A DNA stretch of 64,000 nt from the NCBI RefSeq assembly GCF_037094465.1, contig NZ_CP146609.1:2537501-2601500 (forward strand), given 5' to 3'. The position numbers and the translations under genes are program-made. Below the pieces are notes generated by a model that made no database searches, was not told the origin of the DNA, and saw nothing but the letters and a program-made list of their open reading frames with translations. This document shows, in pieces, positions 42,592 through 50,650 of the stretch; positions within the stretch are counted from its first letter, which is position 1, and every line of letters begins with the position of its first letter. The DNA is from Pseudodesulfovibrio sp. 5S69. GTDB lineage: Bacteria; Desulfobacterota; Desulfovibrionia; Desulfovibrionales; Desulfovibrionaceae.

Positions 42592-44187
42592 CTAAATGCT
42601 CAGCTTCGCGTTGTCGGCGCGGTGTTTCAGGTACAAATCGAACAGGATGCGCGACACGAAGATGGCCGTGAACATGGAGGTGATGATGCCGAGCGTGAGC
42701 GTGACGGCAAAGCCGCGGATCGGGCCCGTACCGAACTGGTACAGGATGATGGCCGCGATGACCGTGGTCACGTTGGCGTCGAGAATGGTCAGGGTCGCCC
42801 TGCCGTATCCTTCTTCCACGGCCTGTTTGGCGGACAGGCCGCGCCTGACCTCCTCGCGGATGCGTTCATAGATGATGACGTTGGCGTCGACCGCCATACC
42901 GATGGTCAGGATGATGCCCGCAATGCCCGGCAGGGTCAGGGTCGCGCCAAACGCGGCCAGGCCGCCCATGATCAGCATGATGTTCAGGACGAGCACGATG
43001 TCCGCGACCACGCCGCCGAAGCCATAGTAGATGACCATGAAGGCGAGGACCGCGGCCATGCCCACCATGGCGGACATGATGCCGTTATTGATGGATTCCT
43101 GGCCGAGCGACGGACCCACGGCGCGCTGTTCGAGGATAGTCACGGGCGCGGGCAGGGAGCCGGCGCGGAGCACGACCGCCAGGTCGCGGGCCTCTTCACG
43201 GGTGAAATTGCCGGTGATGGAGGCCTTGCCGCCCGAGATGCGCTCGCGGATGACCGGCGCGGAGTAGACCTTGCCGTCCAGGACGATGGCCATGCGTTTG
43301 TTCACGTTGTCCGCGGTCAGGTCGGTGAATATCTTCGCCCCGCGCGCATTGAAGGTCAGCGAGACGTAGGGGTTGTTCCACTGGTCCAGGCGGACCTGGG
43401 CGTCGGACACGTATTCGCCGGTCAGGACCGCGTCCTTCTTGAGGACGATGTCCGACTCGGTGTAGGTGCCGTTGGGCTGGCGGTGCTGGAGCTTGGCGAC
43501 CTCACGGCCGGGGGCCAGGATGCCCTGCTGGGCCTTCTTCAGGTCGGCGGTGTCGTCGACCATCTTGAATTCGAGGTGCGCGGTCTGCCCGATGAGCTTG
43601 ATGGCCCGTTCGGGGTCCTTCAAACCGGGCAACTGGACCTGGATGCGGTTGCCCTGCTCCTTGCGGATGTCCGGCTCGGCAACGCCGAACTGGTCGATCC
43701 TGTTGCGCATGGTCTTGATGGCCTGATCCATGGTCAGCTTTTCGATCTCGCTGCGGTATTTGGCCGGAACGGACAGGACATATTTGACCTTGTCCCCGTC
43801 AAGCGGTGTGCTCTGTTCGATGGCGAACGGAGTGTAATCCTTGATCACGCCCTCGAAGGCGTCCTTTTGTTCGGCCTTGATGAGCGTAACTTCGATTTCG
43901 GATTCGTTCAGGACGGTTGGGCGCAGGATGTAGACTTCCTGCTCGCGGGCGGATGCCTTGAGGTCATCGCCGAGGCGGGCCAGATTGTTGTCCATGGCCG
44001 TTTTCATGTCCACACCGAGGGTCAGGTGGATGCCGCCCTTGAGGTCAAGGCCGAGGTTGATCCCGTTGCCCGGCAGTATCTTGTCGAGGGCGGAGGCCTT
44101 GACGCCGGGCAGGGACGGGAGCATGAAGGCCAGCCCCACAAGCACGATCAAGAGAGCGAGGATGGCTCTCAAACGCAAACTTTGCAT
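42592..44187 (-). CDS. secD: Protein-export membrane protein SecD
   Basis: A 531-residue partner of SecF. The N-terminal helix is followed by GLDLKGGIHLTLGVD and the large periplasmic domain (about 50-350; RIQVQLPGLKDPERAIKLIG). The C-terminal membrane part carries GMAVDANVIIYERIREEVRRG, with the Asp involved in ion coupling. It is the middle gene of yajC-secD-secF; the 129-base yajC-secD gap holds a small CACGT-TAC-ACGTG hairpin without a T-run. Confidence 0.96.
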   Translation of the reverse strand: MQSLRLRAILALLIVLVGLAFMLPSLPGVKASALDKILPGNGINLGLDLKGGIHLTLGVDMKTAMDNNLARLGDDLKASAREQEVYILRPTVLNESEIEVTLIKAEQKDAFEGVIKDYTPFAIEQSTPLDGDKVKYVLSVPAKYRSEIEKLTMDQAIKTMRNRIDQFGVAEPDIRKEQGNRIQVQLPGLKDPERAIKLIGQTAHLEFKMVDDTADLKKAQQGILAPGREVAKLQHRQPNGTYTESDIVLKKDAVLTGEYVSDAQVRLDQWNNPYVSLTFNARGAKIFTDLTADNVNKRMAIVLDGKVYSAPVIRERISGGKASITGNFTREEARDLAVVLRAGSLPAPVTILEQRAVGPSLGQESINNGIMSAMVGMAAVLAFMVIYYGFGGVVADIVLVLNIMLIMGGLAAFGATLTLPGIAGIILTIGMAVDANVIIYERIREEVRRGLSAKQAVEEGYGRATLTILDANVTTVIAAIILYQFGTGPIRGFAVTLTLGIITSMFTAIFVSRILFDLYLKHRADNAKLSI

Positions 44188-44316
44188 GAAATCTCCCTGT
44201 AATACAAACGGGTTGCTGCCTACCTGAGGGTTCCGTCGGCAAACGCAAGCGCGGACCGGGCCACGTTACACGTGTGGTCCGATCCGCACGGAAGTCTCAG
44301 ATACGGGTGCAAGAAC

Positions 44317-44679
44317 CTACTTCTTCTTTTTGTCCGTCGCGGGAGCGCCGCCGTCTTTGTCGGCAACGAAACCGCGCTTGATGACGACGTCGACGCCCGA
44401 GGCGATCTCGATGGTCAGGTTGTCGCCATCGATATCGGTGATGGTTCCGAGGATGCCGCCGTTGGTCCAGACCTTGTCGCCCTTGCGGAGTTCATCGAGC
44501 ATGGCCTTGTGAGCCTTTTGCTTCTTCTGTTGGGGGCGGATGAGCAGGAAGTAGAAAATGGCGAACATCAGGACCAGCATGGGCAGCGGGCCGCCGAGAA
44601 TGCCGCCGAGGCCGCCTGCGGCGCCACCGTCACCGCTCGTGGGCGGAGCCATGGCGTAGGCTACGGAATCGAAGAACAT
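44317..44679 (-). CDS. yajC: Sec translocon accessory protein YajC
   Basis: A 120-residue single-pass membrane protein of the SecDF-YajC complex. A glycine-rich N-terminus precedes the transmembrane helix (about 33-50, LPMLVLMFAIFYFLLIRPQ) and the conserved QQKKQKAHKAMLDELRKGD and VWTNGGILGTI. ATG 44679 has GGAGG 5 bases upstream; an in-frame TTG further up is less likely. It lies 42 bases after the glutamate synthase cluster with no terminator between, so read-through is possible. Confidence 0.93.
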   Translation of the reverse strand: MFFDSVAYAMAPPTSGDGGAAGGLGGILGGPLPMLVLMFAIFYFLLIRPQQKKQKAHKAMLDELRKGDKVWTNGGILGTITDIDGDNLTIEIASGVDVVIKRGFVADKDGGAPATDKKKK

Positions 44680-44721
44680 TGGTTCCTCCAAAGGTAATGA
44701 GTGTTGTATCTTCCCCGCCGT

Positions 44722-45483
44722 CTAGCAAGGGACGTACAGGTTTCCGTACGGCCTGTGCGAAAACGGACGAATTTTCACGAAGTTCTCGCTTAAAATTGCC
44801 TTGCTGTCCAGCTTCAATTCCTTGGCGTATTCGTTGACCAACCCTTCGATGACCTCGAGGTCGTCGGAGTCCACGGGGGTGGCCGTCAGCCCGGGACCGA
44901 GCTGGTCTTCGGGAACGGAACCGCGGACGTAGATCACGCCGCCGTGCATGCCCGTTCCGAGACTCCGTCCCGCAATGGGCGCATCAGGCTTACCAGAAAA
45001 CATACCCAAGAGCAAAATAATTCCACCGGCCATATACTCGCCGAGGAAGTCGCCGGCCTTGCCGCCGACCACGATCTTAGGCTGGTGCTCCAGGTACGCC
45101 TTCATATGGATGCCGACACGGTAGCCCACGTCGCCCTTGATGAATATCTCGCCGCCGCGCATGGCGTAGCCGATGACGTCGCCGGCCAGACCTTCGATGA
45201 TGATCCGGCCGTCGTCCATGGTGTTACCCACGCCGTCCTGTGCGTTGTTGTGCACGCGCACCTTGGGGCCGCGCATGAACGCGCCCAGGTCCTGGCCGGG
45301 AACGCCGTAGATGTCGAAGTTCAGGTCGCCGTCGAGCGCGGTGGCCAGGTAACGCTGGCCGTTGCACTCCTTGATGATGAAATCGGTCACGCCGTCTGCG
45401 ACAAGAGCACGGATTTCCTCGTTGAACTGCTTGTAGTACGTCCGCCCTGCCGTCAGGGTCTTCTGCTTTTTCTTGGCTGCCAT
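44722..45483 (-). CDS. Glutamate synthase GXGXG-domain subunit
   Basis: A 253-residue protein equal to the C-terminal right-handed beta-helix (GXGXG) domain of glutamate synthase large subunits. It shows the repeated GD...GYAMRGGEIFIKGDVGYRVGIHMK and GGIILLLG...GTGMHGGVIYVRG. In classical GltB this is fused to the glutaminase and FMN parts; here it stands alone, immediately after the glutaminase gene (adjacent stop and start). It probably stabilises the ammonia-channel-forming complex. Confidence 0.9.
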   Translation of the reverse strand: MAAKKKQKTLTAGRTYYKQFNEEIRALVADGVTDFIIKECNGQRYLATALDGDLNFDIYGVPGQDLGAFMRGPKVRVHNNAQDGVGNTMDDGRIIIEGLAGDVIGYAMRGGEIFIKGDVGYRVGIHMKAYLEHQPKIVVGGKAGDFLGEYMAGGIILLLGMFSGKPDAPIAGRSLGTGMHGGVIYVRGSVPEDQLGPGLTATPVDSDDLEVIEGLVNEYAKELKLDSKAILSENFVKIRPFSHRPYGNLYVPC

Positions 45484-46581
45484 CTAATCCTCCAGGTCCA
45501 CGATGACGGGTTCGCCCGCCTTGGGCATCCAGACGCGGTCCAGTTCGGGACAGACATCGCGCACGGCCGATTCTTCGCTCGACATGAAGATCATGTCGTC
45601 CTTTTCGGCCACCAGCAGGGGCCGCAGCTTGATGCGGTCGTTGAGTCCCATGAGCCGGGTGTTGTCGGCCACCAGAATGGCGAACGGGCCGTTGAGCATG
45701 GCCGGGCCGTAGGTGGCCCGCAAGGTGGTGTAGAGTTCTTTGTCCTCGGCGTCCATGCGCTCGATCTCGTCCCAGAAAGGCGGGGCGAAGACCTTGGCGG
45801 CCATCTCCCAGGACAGGCCGTGCTTGCGGATGAGCATGTCCAGCTCGTAGGCCACGACCTCGGTGTCGGTCATCATGGTGCAGAGGTAGTCGTGCTCGCA
45901 CAGGTAGCGGCGGTTGATGCCGTAGGAGGATATCTCGCCGTTGTGCACGATGGACCAGTTCAGGATGGTGAACGGGTGCGCCCCGCCCCACCAGCCCGGG
46001 GTGTTGGTCGGGAACCGGTTGTGGCCGGTCCAGATGTAGGCGCTGTACTCCTCCAGGCGGAAGAATTCGGCGATGTCCTCGGGGAAGCCCACGCCCTTGA
46101 AGGCGCCCATGTTCTTGCCCGAGGAGACCACGAAGGCCCCGCCCACGGTGGTGTTGATCTTCATGACCACGGCCACCACGTAGTCCTCTTCCGGCAGTTC
46201 GCGGAACTCGTTGTGCGGCTTTTCGGGCACGGTCACGAAGTAGCGGTTGAACTTGGGCGGGTTGGTGATGGCCAGGGTCCTGCGGGTGGGGATGGGTTCA
46301 TAGAAGTGCAGGTCGAAGTACTGCTTGATCATCTCTTCCGAGCCTTTGATGGCCGCGTCATCGTCGCACATCATGTGGAAGCAGTATTTCTCGGCGTGCT
46401 CGGGGTAGATGCCGTAGGCCGCGAAACCGCCGCCCAGGCCGTTTCCTCGGTCGTGCATGCAGGTCATGGCCTGGATGGGCATGTCGCCCGGAATCAGGCC
46501 TCGCTTCTTGTTGATCACGCCGAATATCCCGCAGCCGGAGATATCCTTTTGGAAATCATAATATCTTTCAGGTGCTTTCAT
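45484..46581 (-). CDS. Glutamate synthase glutaminase (class II amidotransferase) subunit
   Basis: A 365-residue class II amidotransferase domain that releases ammonia from glutamine. The nucleophile is probably C17 in SGCGIFGVI, exposed after processing or acting from an internal position because the Cys is not at residue 2. TGHNRFPTNTPGWWGGAHPF and NWSIVHNGEISSYG are typical. It belongs to the five-gene split glutamate synthase operon. The Cys position (residue 17) is a point to check. Confidence 0.9.
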   Translation of the reverse strand: MKAPERYYDFQKDISGCGIFGVINKKRGLIPGDMPIQAMTCMHDRGNGLGGGFAAYGIYPEHAEKYCFHMMCDDDAAIKGSEEMIKQYFDLHFYEPIPTRRTLAITNPPKFNRYFVTVPEKPHNEFRELPEEDYVVAVVMKINTTVGGAFVVSSGKNMGAFKGVGFPEDIAEFFRLEEYSAYIWTGHNRFPTNTPGWWGGAHPFTILNWSIVHNGEISSYGINRRYLCEHDYLCTMMTDTEVVAYELDMLIRKHGLSWEMAAKVFAPPFWDEIERMDAEDKELYTTLRATYGPAMLNGPFAILVADNTRLMGLNDRIKLRPLLVAEKDDMIFMSSEESAVRDVCPELDRVWMPKAGEPVIVDLED

Positions 46582-46592
46582 AATTTCTCCTC

Positions 46593-46726
46593 ATTAGAGG
46601 CTGTCGATAATGTGCGAGTGCGAGGCGCGAAAAAGAGGCAAGACCGAAGCGTACTTCGCAGTACGGGAGGGTTTGTCCCATTTGAGCAACGAAGCAATCG
46701 TGCGTTTTTCAACAGCCTCCTCTAAT
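46593..46726. mobile_element. MITE/REP-like palindromic element inside the glutamate synthase operon
   Basis: A 134-base imperfect palindrome. Left end ATTAGAGGCTGTCGA and right end (reverse-complemented) ATTAGAGGAGGCTGTTGA form terminal inverted repeats, and the centre is a CGTACT-TCGC-AGTACG hairpin (46650-46665). It fills nearly the whole gap between the oxidoreductase and glutaminase genes, and its right end contains the oxidoreductase stop codon (TAG at 46722-46724). It encodes nothing. Confidence 0.6.
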
Positions 46727-48008
46727 CGGGCTCGACGACGCCGGGGTTCCAGGTTTCCTTGAAGAACTCGTCCGGCCACATGAGTACGTCGGGCGCTCCG
46801 GCCAGGATCTGCTTCTTGGCGTCCTCGGGCACGGCCAACTGGAACTTGACGAAGGCGGTGTACATGCCCGCCATGTCGATGTCGCCCACCAGCACGTAAC
46901 CGACCAGACGGTCGTTGTGGAAGACGAGCTTGCGATAGCTTTTCTTTTTTTCGTCCAGGGAGACGGCCGTGTCGTAGGTCCCGTCACCCTCGGGCGGATT
47001 GACCGTGCCCACGGAAATGGTCGGCAGCCCGTAGAAGGAGATGGAGTTCATGGACAGGGATCCGGTGAAGGGGACGTCCTCGCCGGTCATGTTCTTGCCC
47101 GCACAGAACCCCTGGTTATAGGCGTTGGTCCAGATGGGGATGACCCGGTCATCGCCGAACAGGAGGTCCTTGGCCTGGGCCACGTCGCCCGCCGCGAACA
47201 CGCCGGCCGCGCTGGTGCGCATGTGGTCGTCCACCTTGATGCCGCGGTCCACCGCGATCCCGGCCTCCTTGGCCAGGTTGTAGTTGGGGACCACGCCGAT
47301 GGCGATGACCACCACGTCGCACTGCAGGAAGTCGCCGTCCGTCAGGTGTACGCCCTTGAGATTGCCGTCGTGGTCGCGCTGGATCTCCTTGGCGGACACC
47401 CCGCAGCGCACGTTCAGGCCTACCTCGGCCAGGCGGGAACCGGCCAGGGCGGCCGCGTTCTCGTCAAAGGCCAGGCTCAGGATGCGCGGCGAGAGTTCCA
47501 GGATGGTCACGTCCACGCCGCGGTCGAACAGGGATTCACCGGCCTTCAGGCCGATGAGCCCGCCGCCGATGACCACCGCCCTCTTGATCTCCTTAGCCTT
47601 GGAGATGAGCGTGTGGGCGTGGGCCAGGTTGGTGAAGTTGTAGACGTCCGACCCGTCGGAGCCCGGAATGGGCGGGGTGAACGGGATGCCGCCGGTGGCG
47701 ATGAGCAGGTTCTCGAATTCCACGGTCTCGCCCTTGTCCGTGGTCACCGTCCGGGCCTTGGCGTCGATGCCGGTGACCTTGGTGCCGAGCATCAGCGAGA
47801 CGTTGCTCTTGTCGTAGAATTCCTGAGGCCGCAGGGCCAGTCTGTCCGGGCCGATTTTGCCCGCCAGCAGGTAGGAGATGAGCGGGCGGCCGTAGGCCGG
47901 GGCGTCCTCCGCCCCGATGACCAGGATCTCGTTTTCGGTATCGACCTTGCGGATGCCCTCGATGGCCCCGATGGAGGCGATGCCGTTGCCGATGATGACG
48001 TATTTCAT
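46722..48008 (-). CDS. FAD-dependent pyridine-nucleotide oxidoreductase of the glutamate synthase operon
   Basis: A 428-residue two-dinucleotide-domain flavoprotein. The FAD motif is YVIIGNGIASIGAIEGIR (about 3-20), the NAD(P) motif VVIGGGLIGLKAGESL (about 146-161), and the second FAD site GVFAAGDVAQA. It resembles NirB/rubredoxin-reductase-type enzymes. In the split glutamate synthase it should pass NAD(P)H electrons via the ferredoxin subunit to the FMN core, replacing the GltD subunit. Its stop lies inside a palindromic element, so the original C-terminus may have been altered. It is 9 bases after the ferredoxin gene. Confidence 0.87.
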   Translation of the reverse strand: MKYVIIGNGIASIGAIEGIRKVDTENEILVIGAEDAPAYGRPLISYLLAGKIGPDRLALRPQEFYDKSNVSLMLGTKVTGIDAKARTVTTDKGETVEFENLLIATGGIPFTPPIPGSDGSDVYNFTNLAHAHTLISKAKEIKRAVVIGGGLIGLKAGESLFDRGVDVTILELSPRILSLAFDENAAALAGSRLAEVGLNVRCGVSAKEIQRDHDGNLKGVHLTDGDFLQCDVVVIAIGVVPNYNLAKEAGIAVDRGIKVDDHMRTSAAGVFAAGDVAQAKDLLFGDDRVIPIWTNAYNQGFCAGKNMTGEDVPFTGSLSMNSISFYGLPTISVGTVNPPEGDGTYDTAVSLDEKKKSYRKLVFHNDRLVGYVLVGDIDMAGMYTAFVKFQLAVPEDAKKQILAGAPDVLMWPDEFFKETWNPGVVEPD

Positions 48009-48017
48009 GGTCGCTCC

Positions 48018-48464
48018 CTATCTCTCCTCGTATTTCAGGGCTTGGTTCGGGCACGCGGCCACGCAGGCCGGGCCGCCCTCGCGCCCTTCACACAGGTCGC
48101 ACTTGACGATCTTGTTCTCGGTCGGATGCCGCTTTATCGCTCCGTACGGACAGGCCATCAGGCAGGACCAGCAGCCCACGCACTTTTCGCGGTCGTAGAC
48201 CGTGCGGCCCGTCTCCGGGTCCTTGTGCAGGCCGCCGGAGATGCAGGCGGCCACACAGGAGGGCTCGTCGCAGTGGCGGCAGGAGATGGCCACGCAGATG
48301 TCACCCTTTTCGAAGACCTTCTTGCAGGCGGTCAGCCCGTCCTTGCCCTGCTCTTCGCGGAAGGCGATGATCACGTCCTTGGATTTGGAGTGGGCGGTGA
48401 TGCAGGCCACTTCGCAGAGGTGGCAGCCGATACAGTATTCTTTGTCCGGATAGACTCTTTTCAT
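48018..48464 (-). CDS. Four-cluster ferredoxin-type electron-transfer subunit
   Basis: A 148-residue HycB/DMSO-reductase-B-like protein with four [4Fe-4S] cysteine sets: CIGCHLCEVAC, CRHCDEPSCVAAC, CVGCWSCLMAC, and CDLCEGREGGPACVAAC. It probably relays electrons between the flavin oxidoreductase and the FMN/Fe-S core of glutamate synthase, between whose genes it lies (12 and 9 bases). Confidence 0.92.
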   Translation of the reverse strand: MKRVYPDKEYCIGCHLCEVACITAHSKSKDVIIAFREEQGKDGLTACKKVFEKGDICVAISCRHCDEPSCVAACISGGLHKDPETGRTVYDREKCVGCWSCLMACPYGAIKRHPTENKIVKCDLCEGREGGPACVAACPNQALKYEER

Positions 48465-48476
48465 GATGTCCTCCGT

Positions 48477-50006
48477 TTAGCGACCGGCATGTTTGATGCC
48501 GAGGATGTCGAGTTCGGTGTCGGAAAGGCCGATTCCCCTGAGCTTGTCGCGGTTGCCGCGCAGGGACTCGATGGAGTTGAGCCCCATGCCGCCGAGCATT
48601 TCCTCGATCTCGTGCCCCCAGGCATGGATCAGGTTGGACAGCTTCTTGGCCGCGATATCCGGGTTCTGGCGTTTGGACAGCTTCGGGTCGTTGGTGGCGA
48701 TGCCCCACGGGCACTTGCCGGTGTAGCAGCGTCCGCAGATGGTGCAGCCCACGGCGATCAGCGTGGCCGTGCCGATGTACACGGCGTCCGCGCCCAGCGC
48801 GATGGCCTTGATCACGTCGCCGGAGCAGCGGATGCCGCCCGCAGCCACGATGGACACGTTGTTGCGGATGCCCTCGTCGCGCAGCCGCTGGTCCACCTGG
48901 GCCAGGGCCAGTTCGATGGGGATGCCCACGTTGTCGCGGATCATGGCCGGTGCCGCGCCGGTGCCGCCGCGCATGCCGTCCACGGTGATGATGTCCGCAC
49001 CCGCCCGGGCGATGCCCGAGGCGATGGCGGCCACGTTGTGCACGGCCGCGATCTTGACCGAGATGGGCGCCTTGTATTCCGAGGCCTCCTTCAGGGCGTA
49101 GATCAACTGAAGCAGGTCCTCGATGGAGTAGATGTCGTGGTGCGGTGCCGGAGAGATGGCGTCGGAGCCGATGGGGACCATGCGGGTCTCGGAGACCTTG
49201 TCGTTGATCTTCTCGCCGGGCAGGTGCCCGCCGATGCCGGGCTTGGCGCCCTGCCCCACCTTGATCTCGATGCCCGCGCCCGCCCGGAGGTAGTCGCGGT
49301 GCACGCCGAAGCGGCCCGAGGCAACCTGCACGATGGTGTGCTCGCCATATTTATATAAGGACTTGTGCAGGCCGCCCTCGCCGGTATTGTAATAGGTCCC
49401 GCACTCGGTGGCCGCGCGGGCCATGGCCCGGTGCAGGTTGAAGTTGATGGCACCGAAGCTCATGGCCGCGAACATGATCGGCACGTCCAGTTCAAGCTGC
49501 GGGGTGAGCTTGGTCTTGAGCGAGACCTTGCCGGTTTTCTTGTCCGTGGCCAGTTCGACCTTGCGCGGCTTGGCGCCCAGGAAGGTCTTCAACTCCATGG
49601 GCTCGCGCAGGGGGTCAATGGACGGGTTGGTCACCTGGCTGGCATCGAGCAGCATACGGTCCCAGTAGACCGGGATGTCCACCGGGGACCCCATGCCCGC
49701 CAGCAGTACGCCGCCGGTGTCGGCCTGCTTGTAGATGTTCTGCAGGAACACCGGGCGCCACAGGCTGTTCGTCCGGAAATCCGAGGGCTTCTTGACGATG
49801 TTCAGTGCTGCCGTCGGGCACAGGGCCTCGCAGCGGTGGCAGCCGATGCACTTGGTGTTGTCGTGCATGACCTTTTGCCGGGCTTCATCCCAATAGTGAG
49901 CTTCGTACGAGCACTGGCGGACGCAGACCTTGCAGTTGATGCACAGCTCCGGGTCCCGTTCAATACAGAACTCATGGTAATTCTTGTTGATGGGCTGAAA
50001 AAGCAA
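48477..50006 (-). CDS. Glutamate synthase FMN/Fe-S core subunit with N-terminal ferredoxin domain
   Basis: A 509-residue protein. Two [4Fe-4S] motifs (CINCKVCVRQC at 22-32, CIGCHRCEALC at 53-63) are fused to the glutamate-synthase central/FMN domain, with PIMFAAMSFGAINFN, GEGGLHKSLYKYG, KVGQGAKPGIGGHLPGEK, VDGMRGGTGAAP and AAGGIRCSGDVIKAIALGADAVYIG. The C-terminal cluster reads CTICGRCYTGKC. It converts 2-oxoglutarate plus ammonia to glutamate. The only usable start is TTG 50006, 9 bases after GAGAGG. It is the first gene of the five-gene operon (core, ferredoxin, oxidoreductase, glutaminase, GXGXG). Confidence 0.92.
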   Translation of the reverse strand: MLFQPINKNYHEFCIERDPELCINCKVCVRQCSYEAHYWDEARQKVMHDNTKCIGCHRCEALCPTAALNIVKKPSDFRTNSLWRPVFLQNIYKQADTGGVLLAGMGSPVDIPVYWDRMLLDASQVTNPSIDPLREPMELKTFLGAKPRKVELATDKKTGKVSLKTKLTPQLELDVPIMFAAMSFGAINFNLHRAMARAATECGTYYNTGEGGLHKSLYKYGEHTIVQVASGRFGVHRDYLRAGAGIEIKVGQGAKPGIGGHLPGEKINDKVSETRMVPIGSDAISPAPHHDIYSIEDLLQLIYALKEASEYKAPISVKIAAVHNVAAIASGIARAGADIITVDGMRGGTGAAPAMIRDNVGIPIELALAQVDQRLRDEGIRNNVSIVAAGGIRCSGDVIKAIALGADAVYIGTATLIAVGCTICGRCYTGKCPWGIATNDPKLSKRQNPDIAAKKLSNLIHAWGHEIEEMLGGMGLNSIESLRGNRDKLRGIGLSDTELDILGIKHAGR

Positions 50007-50280
50007 GACAGGTAACCTCTCTCGTTAGTTGCCAAAAAAGTCATCTTGTGGACAAGATGGTCGGAGCGCGTCTCCGGGTCTTTCACAATTCGGGCAATAA
50101 TACCGAAAAGCAAAGGGGAGTCACAAAAACACATCACCCTATTCTCTGTCAAGGAGAGTTTTAACTCATTGAATTTACAAGAAATGTATATATTTGGAAA
50201 GCGTCTCGACCAAGACCTGCAACGTATCGATCGGCCGTCTCCGGCCCCGGAAGCGGCCCCACTCTACGCAAGGCCCGATA
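50007..50280. other. Upstream region of the glutamate synthase operon
   Basis: Non-coding. It holds a perfect palindrome CATCTTGT-GG-ACAAGATG at 50042-50059, 36-53 bases upstream of the glutamate synthase start, and a minus-strand TTGACA (50147-50152) without a good -10 partner. These look like an operator and possibly a promoter of the minus-strand operon. Open frames on either strand here lack ribosome binding sites or family matches. Confidence 0.5.
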
Positions 50281-50284
50281 TCTC

Positions 50285-50313
50285 TTGACTTTCGCGGGGT
50301 TCGCAGCTAAGCA
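50285..50313 (+). promoter_or_regulatory. Candidate sigma-70 promoter of the symporter unit
   Basis: TTGACT (50285-50290), a 17-base spacer and TAAGCA (50308-50313). The -35 is good and the -10 weak. Placement suits a leader of about 190 bases ending in the attenuator-like hairpin before the 45-residue gene. Confidence 0.4.
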
Positions 50314-50381
50314 GTGACCATGCAAACGCACCACAACCGCATCCGTTTCTTTTTCTTTTTTAGCTTTCGCTTTTTTAGAAG

Positions 50382-50467
50382 CGCCTGCGGTTTCGAGGTG
50401 TGCGTGTAGCTGACCAGTAGTTTCATCCACAACCAGGGCCGCAGGCGATAAGCTTGCGGCCCTTTTT
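50382..50467 (+). promoter_or_regulatory. Attenuator-like leader with terminator and antiterminator pairings
   Basis: A rho-independent terminator (50436-50467) has GGGCCGCAGGC pairing with GCTTGCGGCCC around GATAA and is followed by TTTTT. The upstream segment CGCCTGCGG (50382-50390) is fully complementary to CCGCAGGCG (50439-50447), which lies inside the terminator's 5' arm. The two structures exclude each other, as in riboswitches and attenuators. It sits 45 bases before the first gene of the symporter pair. No known riboswitch was recognised. Confidence 0.6.
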
Positions 50468-50512
50468 GTTTGTGGCCCAGGCGCTTCCGGCCCGCAACCA
50501 AGGGGCAACATC

Positions 50513-50650
50513 ATGATGCTTGGATTGGGGAGTGTAGAGATCGCGCTGGCCTTCTGGCTATCCGTGGCGGCCACGGTTTTGTGCGTCGTTTACGGAATTG
50601 TGAACTGGAACAACAAGGGCACCGACAAAACCGGAGGAGGCAACTCATGA
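50513..50650 (+). CDS. Symporter small accessory protein (45 residues)
   Basis: A 45-residue single-helix membrane protein (MMLGLGSVEIALAFWLSVAA start, helix about 9-31, then the polar tail VNWNNKGTDKTGGGNS). AGGGG at 50501-50505 is 7 bases before ATG 50513. The stop overlaps the symporter ATG (ATGA). Small proteins of this type occur directly upstream of certain solute:sodium symporters and act as companion subunits. It was found by reading the gap, as it is too short for common gene-calling limits. Confidence 0.75.
   Translation: MMLGLGSVEIALAFWLSVAATVLCVVYGIVNWNNKGTDKTGGGNS

Noticed and set aside
50161..50574. 137-codon minus-strand frame with a Lys-rich stretch, overlapping the symporter leader
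   Set aside because: It has codon use unlike neighbours but no ribosome binding site or recognisable domain, and it overlaps the terminator and the 45-residue gene. The leader explanation fits better, though a small protein cannot be fully excluded.
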